Shown: positions 23,622-32,051 of the stretch, one piece after another
Layout: each line of letters opens with the position of its first letter
Numbering within the stretch: the stretch's first letter is position 1
Notes under the pieces: model-generated
Database searches by the model: none
What the model was told of the DNA's origin: nothing
What the model saw: the letters and a program-made list of their open reading frames with translations, nothing else
Source: CAZAMB01 sp964486335
GTDB lineage: Bacteria; Planctomycetota; Phycisphaerae; UBA1845
Length of the DNA stretch: 64,000 nt
Assembly (NCBI GenBank): GCA_964486335.1
Contig: CAZAMB010000002.1
Span: 124,001 to 188,000, forward strand
Reading direction: 5' to 3'
Made by a program: the position numbers and the translations under genes

Positions 23622-25199
23622 TTGCACGTTCACCATGAAAAAGCTCGACATCGGCCGTGCGGCAAATCCCGCACCATTTCACGTGTTCTGTTGACAGTTT
23701 GGGGTTTGGCCGGTCTCGTCTGGCTCTTCCTGCGTTCGGGGTCCAAGCCCACGCGCCTTTCCTATCCCTGCCAGCAATCCGCGCTGGGCGTGGCCTTTGG
23801 CGCGTTCGGCGGGCCTGTCGCCCTGGCGGCTTTGTCGGGTCGCGCGAAGCTCGCTGAGTTTCTTCGAAGCAGGTTTGGGAGAATCGTTCTCGGCGGACTC
23901 GCCACGCTGACGGTCGCTCTCGCGGTCATCGGCGCTGCGGATCAGACCCAGCCGATCGCTCTACTCGCGCCTCCGTCCGATTACCATCCGGACTTGTACC
24001 TGGTGAATCACGCGCGCGGTCCTTCGGCCAATCGGTTTGGCGGCATCGACGATCTTGCAAGCTTGATGAAGAGTGCGGGCCGGCCTTGGCACCGCGCCTC
24101 GACTGGCGGACCGACGGCGGGTCCCAACGGCCTGATCGACCGACAGGCCGTCGTGCTCATCAAGGTCAACGCCCAATGGCCGCAGCGCGGAGGAACCAAC
24201 ACCGACGTTCTCCGTGGAATCATGCGCGTGATCGTCGAGCACCCTGATGGATTCGCGGGTGAGATCATCGTCGCCGATAACGGGCAGGGGGCGGGCAACC
24301 TGAATCGCACCGAGTGCAACGCCGAGGACCAAGGCCAGTCGCCGCAAGACGTGGTCAATGACTTCGTCGCCGAAGGCTGGAAGGCGTCGATTCGGTTGTG
24401 GGACGGTTTCCGAACGTCGCTCGTGACGGAGTATTCATCGGGTGATCTGAGTGACGGATATGTTGTTTCGACGGTCACCGATCCGCAGACCCAAATCCGC
24501 GTCTCCTATCCGAAGTTCCGGAGCTCCTGGGGGACGTATGTGAGCTACAAGCACGGCATCTGGAACGCGGCGTGGGCCTCCTACGACCACGATCGACTTG
24601 TTGTGATCAACGTGCCGGTCTTCAAGACCCATTCCATCTACGGCGTCACCGCGGCCGTGAAGAACCACATGGGCGTCGTGACTCAAAGCCTGAGCACCGA
24701 TTCGCACAACGGCGTCGGACGCGGCGGTCTCGGTTCGGTACTGGCCGAAGTTCGAGTTCCTGATCTTACGATTCTCGATTGCATCTGGGTGCTGGCCAGG
24801 CCGGGACTGGGCCCCAGCGCTTCCTATGCCCAGGCCAGTCGCCGCGACCAGCTTCTGGCCGGTTTTGATCCGGTGGCGCTGGACGTCTGGGCGGTGAAGA
24901 ACATTCTCGTTCCGCAGATCATCGCCAACGGGTACACGCCCGGAGATTACCAGGCCCAGGATCCCGACAATGCCGACAGCACGATTCGCCGGTATCTCGA
25001 TCGCTCCATGAACGAAATGCTCGCCGCGCAGATTCCGACGACCAACGACGGCGCTTCGGTTCGGCTTTGGGTCTTCGGCGAGGTGCCCCCGATACCGGCG
25101 CTCTCGACCGTTGGAATGGTCCTGTTGGCGATGGTTGTTTTGGTCTGCGGCGCAGTGCTCGCGCAGCGAAGGTCGGCCGCAAGCGCCGAACTACCGTAG
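23622..25199 (+). CDS. DUF362-domain protein with IPTL-CTERM-like sorting tail
   Basis: A 525-residue protein. Two membrane helices near the N-terminus (TVWGLAGLVWLFLR, and another about residues 80-98) precede a DUF362 domain, recognised by AVVLIKVNAQWPQRGGTN, GFAGEIIVADNGQG and LVVINVPVFKTHSIYGVTAA followed by VKNHMG. The C-terminus reads PPIPALSTVGMVLLAMVVLV then QRRS, the PEP-CTERM-related IPTL layout: short motif, hydrophobic helix, basic end. That predicts export and processing by an exosortase-like system. DUF362 function is unknown. The best start is TTG at 23622 with GGAG upstream; an ATG at 23635 is out of frame and stops early, so the exact start is uncertain. Confidence 0.78.
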   Translation: MHVHHEKARHRPCGKSRTISRVLLTVWGLAGLVWLFLRSGSKPTRLSYPCQQSALGVAFGAFGGPVALAALSGRAKLAEFLRSRFGRIVLGGLATLTVALAVIGAADQTQPIALLAPPSDYHPDLYLVNHARGPSANRFGGIDDLASLMKSAGRPWHRASTGGPTAGPNGLIDRQAVVLIKVNAQWPQRGGTNTDVLRGIMRVIVEHPDGFAGEIIVADNGQGAGNLNRTECNAEDQGQSPQDVVNDFVAEGWKASIRLWDGFRTSLVTEYSSGDLSDGYVVSTVTDPQTQIRVSYPKFRSSWGTYVSYKHGIWNAAWASYDHDRLVVINVPVFKTHSIYGVTAAVKNHMGVVTQSLSTDSHNGVGRGGLGSVLAEVRVPDLTILDCIWVLARPGLGPSASYAQASRRDQLLAGFDPVALDVWAVKNILVPQIIANGYTPGDYQAQDPDNADSTIRRYLDRSMNEMLAAQIPTTNDGASVRLWVFGEVPPIPALSTVGMVLLAMVVLVCGAVLAQRRSAASAELP

Positions 25200-25271
25200 A
25201 GGCTATCCCAAGACCGAACAAAGGGCTTTCGATGGTTTGTCAAACGTGAAGATACTCCAGCTATTCGAGGG

Positions 25272-25330
25272 TCCGCGCGAACTGACCCTTGACGCTGCGC
25301 GTAAAGGGCGAGCGTTCGCGGCTCGCAGGG
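25272..25330 (-). repeat. long nested variant of the GCGAGCCGCG palindromic element
   Basis: On the minus strand: foot GCGAGC, stem CGCGAAC, then a 31-base insert, then stem GTTCGCG and CGGA. Outer arms equal those of the 4009 and 34451 copies; the insert replaces the TTCA loop and contains its own inverted repeat (CCCTT..CGC / GCG..AAGGG). It lies between the convergent DUF362 and HAD genes. Confidence 0.7.
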
Positions 25331-25415
25331 TTTTGGGATAGGTTCAAGAATGAACCCAAGAATCCCCGCGTAATGCGGAATGCAGCCCGCGCGGATGCCC
25401 GAACCGCAACGAGGC

Positions 25416-26144
25416 TCAATCGCTTAGAATGGTCGGGATTTCAGAGAGTCGTCGAACGATGTGATCGGGTTGGAGGCGTCCGCGTCGCTTGCGTCCGTGG
25501 CGGTTAAGCAACACTGTCGTCATGCCGATCCGCGCCGATCCGCGAACGTCCTTGTCCATCCGGTCGCCGACGTACATCGACCGCGCCGCGCTGACTCCCA
25601 TCCGATCCAGCGCCGTCTCGAAGATGCGCGGGTGCGGCTTCATGTAGCGAACGTCCGACGAATAGACCCGCACCGGAAAGAAGTCGAGCAATCCGTCCTG
25701 CCGCATCACATCATCGATGGCGAACGAGGGAAAAAACGTGTTGGAGACGATCCCCAGTTTGAAGCCCCGGCGGTGCAGCGACTCCACGACGTTGACGGCC
25801 TCTTCGTCCGCCTGAAACAGCGGCCTCAGCGCGGGAATGCAAAGATATCCCAGTTCGAAAACCTGCGCTTCGCTCAGTTGAATCCCCATCCGCGCGTGAA
25901 ACTGTCGAAACGCGCCCAGTACCTGGGCCTCGCGGCGAATGATCCGCGACCACACCAGCGCGCAGGCGAACCGGCGACGGATCAGCCGGCGGTACCGATC
26001 AAACGGCGGCGGCGAAAAGCCCATCTCCACGAGCCGCCCATGGACCAGCCGGGCGAGGGCATTGAGGTAGGGGCGGGCGCTCCACGTCGAAAAGTGGATC
26101 AGGGTGTCGCCGATATCAAATAGGACCGCGTCGATCAACTGCAC
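25416..26144 (-). CDS. HAD-superfamily (subfamily IA) hydrolase
   Basis: A 242-residue haloacid-dehalogenase-like phosphatase when started at GTG 26144, where the conserved QLIDAVLFDIGDTLIHF begins. Motif I is DIGDT (first Asp is the nucleophile; the usual second Asp is shifted, as in YjjG-like members), motif II IVSNTFF, motif III YMKPHPRIFE and motif IV YVGDRMDKD. A helical cap lies between. Substrate unknown. The frame is open upstream to an ATG at 26294, which would add 50 polar residues with no recognisable homology and no ribosome-binding site, so the shorter form is preferred without certainty. Confidence 0.8.
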   Translation of the reverse strand: MQLIDAVLFDIGDTLIHFSTWSARPYLNALARLVHGRLVEMGFSPPPFDRYRRLIRRRFACALVWSRIIRREAQVLGAFRQFHARMGIQLSEAQVFELGYLCIPALRPLFQADEEAVNVVESLHRRGFKLGIVSNTFFPSFAIDDVMRQDGLLDFFPVRVYSSDVRYMKPHPRIFETALDRMGVSAARSMYVGDRMDKDVRGSARIGMTTVLLNRHGRKRRGRLQPDHIVRRLSEIPTILSD

Positions 26145-26375
26145 CCCCGCCGCACCGTTGACTTCAGGCCCGCGCCGGATGGTTCCAAGTTCGCGGTTTC
26201 TGTCTGTTTCCTGATCGTCCGACAACTCGTGGATTGACAAATCGAATTGTCCGTCCGCTGTCCGAACCGCGGAATCGTAACGAAACTCGCCCATCGGCGA
26301 AAGGACGCAGCTTTGTCGTCGTTAACATGGGAAACTTGCAGGACGGTGTTTGGGTAGTTCTTGTTGATCAATGCC

Positions 26376-28193
26376 TCATTGCGGCGCGACGAGATTCTCG
26401 GCGGTCAGGTCATCAGCTCGAGTCGCGTCGCCGCCGGTGCTGAATCCGATGATGTGCGCGCCGGGATTGACCAGAAAAAGCAGAACGAAAGCGTCCTCTT
26501 GCTTCAGTTCGTTTTCCCGAATGCGGTCAAACTTGCCGAGTTGACCGATGGTGCCCGCTCGCTCGCTGTAGTATTGAACTTCGATCACGCTCGTTCCGTT
26601 GACGTCGGCCACGGCGTATTTGCCGACGACTTCGTAGCGATTTCCGTTGGCATCCTGCACGAAATAGTTTTGAACCGTGGCGACCGCGAACGTGATCGCC
26701 CGGCCCAGTCCGCTGCGAGCCTGGAGCTTGGCGACGTTTAGTTGAAGCAAGCGCTTGTCTTCCGGAACCGCGAAACGCGAAACCGGCGGGTCGGTTCCGC
26801 CGGACTGCGCCGCTTCCTCGGCCACGAGATGACCGCTTACCAACGTCCCCCGCTCGATGTTCGAATTGCTCGCTCGGTACTTCGTCAATTCCACGGGCAG
26901 AGCGTCGCCAAAGAACGACCCGCCGATCTTGGTCGCCAGCCCGCGGATGTTTCCCGCCCGCCCGTCGCCGCGACCCTCGCGAGTTCGCCCGGTGGGCGGC
27001 GCAGGCTCGGCAGGGGCATTCGAGGTGCCAGATTCAGTCGTCGTAGTCGGCGGCGTTTCCGCCGGGGCGGAGGAGGACGCATCCGCTCGCTTCGGCGCCG
27101 GCATTGGCGCCTGAGCGCCACGCTTGTAGGCCAGGATCGTGGGCTGAAACCCCTTGGGAGTCTCGAAAACGATCTCGACCGTGTCGCCGCTCCGCGGAGA
27201 GTAAGCGATATCCGCCACTGGTTTGTCTCCCGCACCTACCTTTCGGAACCGAATATGTCGATTCGTCGTGTCCGCGGCGTCTTCCTGTTGAATGGCGATC
27301 GCATGAAACTGGGTGAGCGCGCTCGTGTCGGCCGGGCTGCCCACGAGACGAAACTGCCGCAACGTGAACACATGAGATTTTCGCTCATCCCGCGCGCCCG
27401 GGCCAAGCCGCACGCGAACCAATCGAAACTCATGTCCCGGTTTTGGTTCGAGCGGCTCATAGGTCGGCGGCGTGTTCTGCTCGTCGGGGCTGGGAATCAA
27501 GCGAAATACCTGTGCAACCGATTCCACCTGATCCACCGAAACGGATCCGGGGGCCGCGAACCGGGACACCTCGGCGGGCGCGGCGTTGGTCCAGCCGATT
27601 TCCTGTACCAGATCAGGGTGGGTCACGTACAGACTCTCGCCGCCGCCGAAAACACCGCTTGACAAGAACGTGGCCAATCCGACGGCGAACCGATCGGGCA
27701 TAAGCCACAGGTCCCGCTCGCCGGAACTCGAATCGCCCGCCGAAGCCGCCTCGCTCACGGGCACGCGGGCGAACCCAAGGACCGCGCCATTTTGAAACGG
27801 AATCATTTGTACGGAGGCCGCGAAGACGCCGACCATCGTCATGGCCGTCACGAACCCGCACACGCCGCCGCCCACACGATCGATCATGAGCGGAAGAAGG
27901 CAGGTGCGCCGCAGCGACTGATCAAACAGGAGGCGCAGCACGACGAGCGACACGCCGAATACCGCGGCGAGGGCAAGCGGATGGGCGTAATCGGGCTTCC
28001 ACCATTTTGCGAACAGATTGACGGCGACCCACTCGTGCGTTCCAAAAGCCGCTCCCGCGCAGCAAATGGTGAGTACGGCCATGATCATGGCGCTGTACCA
28101 TCCCTGCGATGCCTGGAAATAGGCGATGGCGAGGATGAGCACGACGAAGATCAGGGAAATCAACATGCGTTTCGTTCCGCGTTCATTTCTCAT
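26376..28193 (-). CDS. CvpA-like membrane protein with large extracytoplasmic domain
   Basis: A 605-residue protein. Its first 150 residues have four membrane helices in the spacing of CvpA (colicin V production protein), including PLALAAVFGVSLVVLRLLFD and DRVGGGVCGFVTAMTMVGVF, a close match to the family 'D..GG...G...G' motif. About 450 residues without helices follow, with a Pro/Ser/Thr/Ala-rich linker near 370-420 and a C-terminal strand-rich part (RAITFAVATVQNYFVQDAN; GTSVIEVQYYSERAG). The extension is much larger than classical CvpA (about 160). Its start overlaps the end of the GspE-like gene by 11 bases, implying coupling; a second start at 28166 is also possible. Confidence 0.75.
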   Translation of the reverse strand: MRNERGTKRMLISLIFVVLILAIAYFQASQGWYSAMIMAVLTICCAGAAFGTHEWVAVNLFAKWWKPDYAHPLALAAVFGVSLVVLRLLFDQSLRRTCLLPLMIDRVGGGVCGFVTAMTMVGVFAASVQMIPFQNGAVLGFARVPVSEAASAGDSSSGERDLWLMPDRFAVGLATFLSSGVFGGGESLYVTHPDLVQEIGWTNAAPAEVSRFAAPGSVSVDQVESVAQVFRLIPSPDEQNTPPTYEPLEPKPGHEFRLVRVRLGPGARDERKSHVFTLRQFRLVGSPADTSALTQFHAIAIQQEDAADTTNRHIRFRKVGAGDKPVADIAYSPRSGDTVEIVFETPKGFQPTILAYKRGAQAPMPAPKRADASSSAPAETPPTTTTESGTSNAPAEPAPPTGRTREGRGDGRAGNIRGLATKIGGSFFGDALPVELTKYRASNSNIERGTLVSGHLVAEEAAQSGGTDPPVSRFAVPEDKRLLQLNVAKLQARSGLGRAITFAVATVQNYFVQDANGNRYEVVGKYAVADVNGTSVIEVQYYSERAGTIGQLGKFDRIRENELKQEDAFVLLFLVNPGAHIIGFSTGGDATRADDLTAENLVAPQ

Positions 28194-29853
28194 TCGCGCC
28201 GAGGCAGCGCAGCACTTCGTTGAGACTCGTTGAACCGTCGATGACTTTCAGCAGTCCTTCTTCCTGAAGGTAGTACATCTTGTTCTTGCGGCATTCAGCC
28301 TTGATGCGGTTGATCGGCGCCCCTTCGGCGATCAGGGCGCTCACTTCCGGCTTGACATCCAGCACTTCATACACGCCAACGCGCCCGACGTAGCCGGTGC
28401 CCTGGCATTGCGGGCACAACACCGGTTGCCCCTTGCGGTCTAGCTTCTGCTCGCTCGGCGGACGATAGAATCGCTCAATCTTGTCCGCCGGCAGATTCAG
28501 TTTCTTGAGCATCTCCGCGTCCGGCTGAAACGCCTCCCGGCATTCCGTGCACAACAGCCGCATCAGTCGCTGATTGATCACTCCGACCAGCGCCTTGGCC
28601 ATGAGGGCGTTGTCTTCCAGAAACGCCTGCAACTTGCTGAGCGCATCGAAGCAATCCTTGGCGTGCAGCCCCATGTAGACCTTGCGATCCTCGGCCGCAG
28701 CGCGGGTGGCGATTCGGGCGGTGTCGCGATCCTCGCATTCTCCCACGAGCACGATATCGGGTTCGCGCCGAAGGACCGTCTGGAGCATCCGCGCGAAGTT
28801 CACGTCGGTGTTGGTCCCCTCGTACACCTGTTGCGTGATGTTGTCGAGATCGACCAGCTTGTTGCGCTCCAATGCGTAGATGTTGTTCATGTACGCGTCG
28901 TGGCTGCGAAGGATGCCGTATTCGGTGGTCGTCAGTCCGTGCTTCGGCGGAGCGCTGATCAACAGCAAGCCCGTGTGTTTGCCGAGGAACCCCTTGACGA
29001 TTTCCTGTCGCGCGGCGGCAAAGCCCATCTCGGGAAGTCGAAGCAACGCCGGACCGCTCTGCACACGGAGCATCAGGCGTTCACCGGCCGTGCTGCCTGA
29101 CGTCCGCACCTCGGTGAATCCAGGGTCGCGCTGGGCGCTGAGGAGCCCGGCCTGAATGCGTCCGGTCTGGGGTCGACGCATTTCCTCCACGTTGAGTCCG
29201 GCCAGTTGCTTGAGAAACCGGACAATGTGCTCGCCGTTTTCCAGAGAGATCGTGTCGGGTCGTTCAGCCGCCACGCCGTCGATGCGATAAACGACCCGAT
29301 AGCCTTCTTTGTCCGGGGCCATGTCCAGATCGGAAACGCGTCGCCAGAACACTTCGTGAAGAAAATCCTGAACCAGCTCGAACGATTTCAGTTTGTCCGG
29401 GGTGTCGGGCATTTCGACGAACTTGCCCTCGTGGTCGATCAGTCGGATGCGCAATCCCTTGTCGGACCGTGCCTTTCCCGCGCCGCCACTTCCAGGAAGA
29501 GAACGTTTCAGATGGCTGACGGTAAGAACGCGTAATTCGGGAACAACACGACCGTTGCGATGAACAATATACGCCAGCAACGACCCGCCGCCGATGAGCA
29601 GCCAGAAGGTGACACCAAGATAAAACAGCCCCGCCGACCAAGGAGGCACAAAATAAACGAGATAAGCGACCAACCCGCCCGACAGGACGATGAGACTCCA
29701 CCGCTCTCGGCGAGTCTTAACCACGTCGGTATCGCGATCGGCCCACAGCGCCGCCCATGCCCACGCATAGAGCAGTGCGACGGAAACCGCCACTTTGATG
29801 GGATCGACGTACAGTTTGGCGTCGGCCGCGGCGGCCAGAAAGTCGTTAGTCAT
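28183..29853 (-). CDS. GspE/PilB-like type II secretion ATPase paralogue with defective Walker A
   Basis: A 556-residue protein. The N-terminus holds two or three membrane helices instead of a GspE N-domain (VAVSVALLYAWAWAALWAD; LIVLSGGLVAYLVYFV). The C-terminal domain is GspE-like: GERLMLRVQSGPALLRLPEMG, Walker B DIVLVGECEDRDTARIA, His box MGLHAKDCFDALSKL, and the tetracysteine CTEC...CPQCQGTGYVGRVGVYEVL. The P-loop, however, reads SAPPKHGLTTTEY where family members have GPTGSGKTTTLY: the nucleotide-binding lysine is Leu307. It may be a pseudo-ATPase or a regulatory partner. It lies 80 bp downstream of pilT and overlaps the CvpA-like gene. Confidence 0.85.
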   Translation of the reverse strand: MTNDFLAAAADAKLYVDPIKVAVSVALLYAWAWAALWADRDTDVVKTRRERWSLIVLSGGLVAYLVYFVPPWSAGLFYLGVTFWLLIGGGSLLAYIVHRNGRVVPELRVLTVSHLKRSLPGSGGAGKARSDKGLRIRLIDHEGKFVEMPDTPDKLKSFELVQDFLHEVFWRRVSDLDMAPDKEGYRVVYRIDGVAAERPDTISLENGEHIVRFLKQLAGLNVEEMRRPQTGRIQAGLLSAQRDPGFTEVRTSGSTAGERLMLRVQSGPALLRLPEMGFAAARQEIVKGFLGKHTGLLLISAPPKHGLTTTEYGILRSHDAYMNNIYALERNKLVDLDNITQQVYEGTNTDVNFARMLQTVLRREPDIVLVGECEDRDTARIATRAAAEDRKVYMGLHAKDCFDALSKLQAFLEDNALMAKALVGVINQRLMRLLCTECREAFQPDAEMLKKLNLPADKIERFYRPPSEQKLDRKGQPVLCPQCQGTGYVGRVGVYEVLDVKPEVSALIAEGAPINRIKAECRKNKMYYLQEEGLLKVIDGSTSLNEVLRCLGANEK

Positions 29854-29933
29854 TCCCTAATCCGTGCGGACGGATGCTGCGCCGTTCCTCGATGATCGCC
29901 GCTCCCGCTCGCCGACGCGAAAACCGACGGCGA

Positions 29934-31115
29934 TCAGCCGATGATTCCCCCGCTGCTGACGGAGATGCCCTTGAGTCGCATCTTCAACTCGTCAGGATTG
30001 GGAGCGGCCGCATAGGCCGTCTTGGCGGAAATATACTCCTTATCCACGAGTTGTCGAATCGACTCCGTGAAGTCGATCATCCCCTCGTGCGGAGAGTTGC
30101 GGATGACCGAGCCGAGTTCGTGGTCGCGACCCTCGGCGATCAGCTTGCGAACCGTGCTGTTGGCGATCAAAACCTCGCAGGCGGGAACGCGCGGAATGTC
30201 CGGGCGCAGCCCCGGCAAAAGCTTGAGACCCACGATCGCCTGAAGATTGAACACCAGCGAACTGCGAATCAACTCACGCGCGTTCTCCGGGAACAATTCC
30301 AGAATGCGGGCGATCGTGCTGGTTGCACTGGAGGCATGAATCGTGCCGAACACGAGGTGCCCCGTTTCGGCCGCCGCGAGCGCCGCGCCGTACGTCTCCT
30401 GATCGCGAAGCTCGCCGATGAGCACGACGTCCGGATCCTCGCGCATCATGAACTTCAGCGCGTTGTGAAAGTCGTCCACGTCCAGCCCGATCTCGCGCTG
30501 ATTGACGAACGCCTGCTTGTCCTCGTACAGAAACTCAATCGGGTCCTCAATGGTCATGATGTGGCAGGCACGATTGCGGTTGATTTCTTCCAGCATGGCC
30601 GCGATCGTTGTGCTCTTGCCGCTGCCCGTGATGCCGGCAAGAAGGATCAGTCCCGTGTGATGCTTGCAGAGTTCGCCGAGTGATTCGGGCAGGTTCAGTT
30701 CCTTGAACGTTTTGATCTCCTTGGGAATCCGCCGCGCCGCGATCGACATCCTGCCCCGCTGCCGAAACACGTTGATGCGAAACCGGTCGCCGGAGTCGAG
30801 CTGGTACGCGAGATCGACCGAGCCGTGTTCACGAAAAGCGGCGATCTGACGATCCTCCATGATTTCCATCATCATGGACTGAATATCGTCATTGCTCAGC
30901 GGCTGGCCTTCGATGTTGCGGATGTCACCCTTCAGACGAAACTTGGCGGGTGTGTCGGCCTTGAAGTGCAGGTCGGACGCGCCGTGCTTGCACATCGCCC
31001 GAAAATAGCGATCGACCTTGGGCCGACCGTTGGCGCTGCTAGACGGCTCCTTCCGCGCCGCGCCTTCTCCTAGATCTGACAAAGCGGTATCCCCCACCAA
31101 CACGCGAAAACGCAA
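29934..31115 (-). CDS. pilT: PilT-type twitching/retraction ATPase
   Basis: A hexameric ATPase of the PilT/PilU class, up to 393 residues. The conserved N-domain starts at RYFRAMCKHGASDLHFKADTP; the P-loop AGITGSGKSTTIAAML is intact, followed by the Asp box ITIEDPIEF-like MTIEDPIEFLYEDK, Walker B DPDVVLIGELRDQETY and His box LVFGTIHASSAT. It powers pilus retraction or, in Planctomycetota, a related secretion filament. The first in-frame start is TTG 31115; GTG at 31103 or 31097 is also possible, and about 30 residues of linker precede homology. It lies upstream of the GspE-like and CvpA-like genes on the same strand. Confidence 0.92.
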   Translation of the reverse strand: MRFRVLVGDTALSDLGEGAARKEPSSSANGRPKVDRYFRAMCKHGASDLHFKADTPAKFRLKGDIRNIEGQPLSNDDIQSMMMEIMEDRQIAAFREHGSVDLAYQLDSGDRFRINVFRQRGRMSIAARRIPKEIKTFKELNLPESLGELCKHHTGLILLAGITGSGKSTTIAAMLEEINRNRACHIMTIEDPIEFLYEDKQAFVNQREIGLDVDDFHNALKFMMREDPDVVLIGELRDQETYGAALAAAETGHLVFGTIHASSATSTIARILELFPENARELIRSSLVFNLQAIVGLKLLPGLRPDIPRVPACEVLIANSTVRKLIAEGRDHELGSVIRNSPHEGMIDFTESIRQLVDKEYISAKTAYAAAPNPDELKMRLKGISVSSGGIIG

Positions 31116-31388
31116 TCAATCAGTGCAATTCGAGCCGCCCGGCAGGCCCGTCACAACACAGGCGGCGATGCCTCGGACCGTCCGGTTCCGCCCGCTTGCA
31201 GACCGTCGGACGAGGCGACCAATCCCATTGTAGCCCGGCCAATACCCAGTTCAACTCGAATCGCCCCGCCAAGGGCCTCTGTCCGAACAAAGCGGACGGT
31301 CAAAGCTACTCATTGTTGGTAATTCTTTACAAGAACGGTTCAAAGCTCTCGCATTACCAACTTCAAACCCTGCGGAAACCCAAGACCA

Positions 31389-31404
31389 GCGAGCCGCGGG
31401 CGTC
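31389..31404 (+). repeat. half-copy of the GCGAGCCGCG element
   Basis: Foot GCGAGC and left stem CGCGGGC followed by GTCA are present; the right arm GCCCGCG expected next is missing. It looks like a truncated copy. Confidence 0.45.
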
Positions 31405-31807
31405 ACAAGGGTTTGCATCAAACGGCAGAGATTTTGGTCGATAGCCAAGCGTTACGAAGCAGCCATCTGCCCCACATCCATCGAAAGACGCGGCAGTTTC
31501 GCTGGGCCCTGGCCGGCAGTCCTTTGAATCGGACCGCGACGTTTGACTCTTGGCCGAAGGTTCGCTCCACTTCGTCACCGGCTTTGTCGATCCGGCGATC
31601 GATCGGTCGTTGCCACGGGCGAAATAACTGCACTCGGCGAGGCTGTTGTCGTCGTCCCACGCGACCCTGACGGATCAGCGCGTGCAGCTTTTTCTCCGCC
31701 CTCTCCAGCCGTCGCTGCGGATTCATGCAGTCGTATCCGCCGTCGCCCGGCAGACGCGAAATCGGGTACTGGTCAACTTTGAGTCGAGCTGCTGGAGTTA
31801 ACAAACA

Positions 31808-31856
31808 GCGAGCGCGACTAACGAGCGAAAAGCCCGCTCCCTCGCGGTCGCGGCTC
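31808..31856. repeat. imperfect inverted repeat with GCGAGC foot
   Basis: GCGAGC-GCGAC...CGAGCG on the left and CCCGCTC...GTCGCGGCTC on the right form an interrupted hairpin around AAAAG. The foot resembles the shorter palindromic family. In translation it gives RSRDREGAGFSL, a phrase I associate with repeats in Planctomycetes genomes, from memory only. Confidence 0.45.
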
Positions 31857-32051
31857 CGATCAAACCAAAGATGACCCACGATGGGATTGTTGGGTGGCAG
31901 TTGCGTTTCCGAAAGGCCGCAATTAGAGTATGGGGTTCGCCGCCGGAACCGGTTTGCGGTCCTGACGGCTGCGTTATGTCGTCCGAATTCCGCCGCCGCC
32001 GACCCGGCGATTGCAGGACGCTCCACAGTTTCGAGTCGCGCACCGGATCGA

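Larger units (their letters stand above)
31116..32051. other. long intergenic region with repeats
   Basis: About 940 bases between divergent pilT and the TPR/alpha-CTD gene. It holds two repeat elements (31389-31404 and 31808-31856). A minus-strand frame with ATG at 31726 reading to 31418 (about 102 residues, starting MNPQRRLERAEKKLHALIR) is open but Arg-rich with no recognisable homology; it is left unannotated. Both flanking genes need promoters here, but none was clear. Confidence 0.5.

Noticed and set aside
28183..29853. Frameshift or pseudogene explanation for the GspE-like gene
   Set aside because: The frame is intact over 556 codons with Walker B, His box and tetracysteine motifs kept, so decay is unlikely; only the P-loop is changed.
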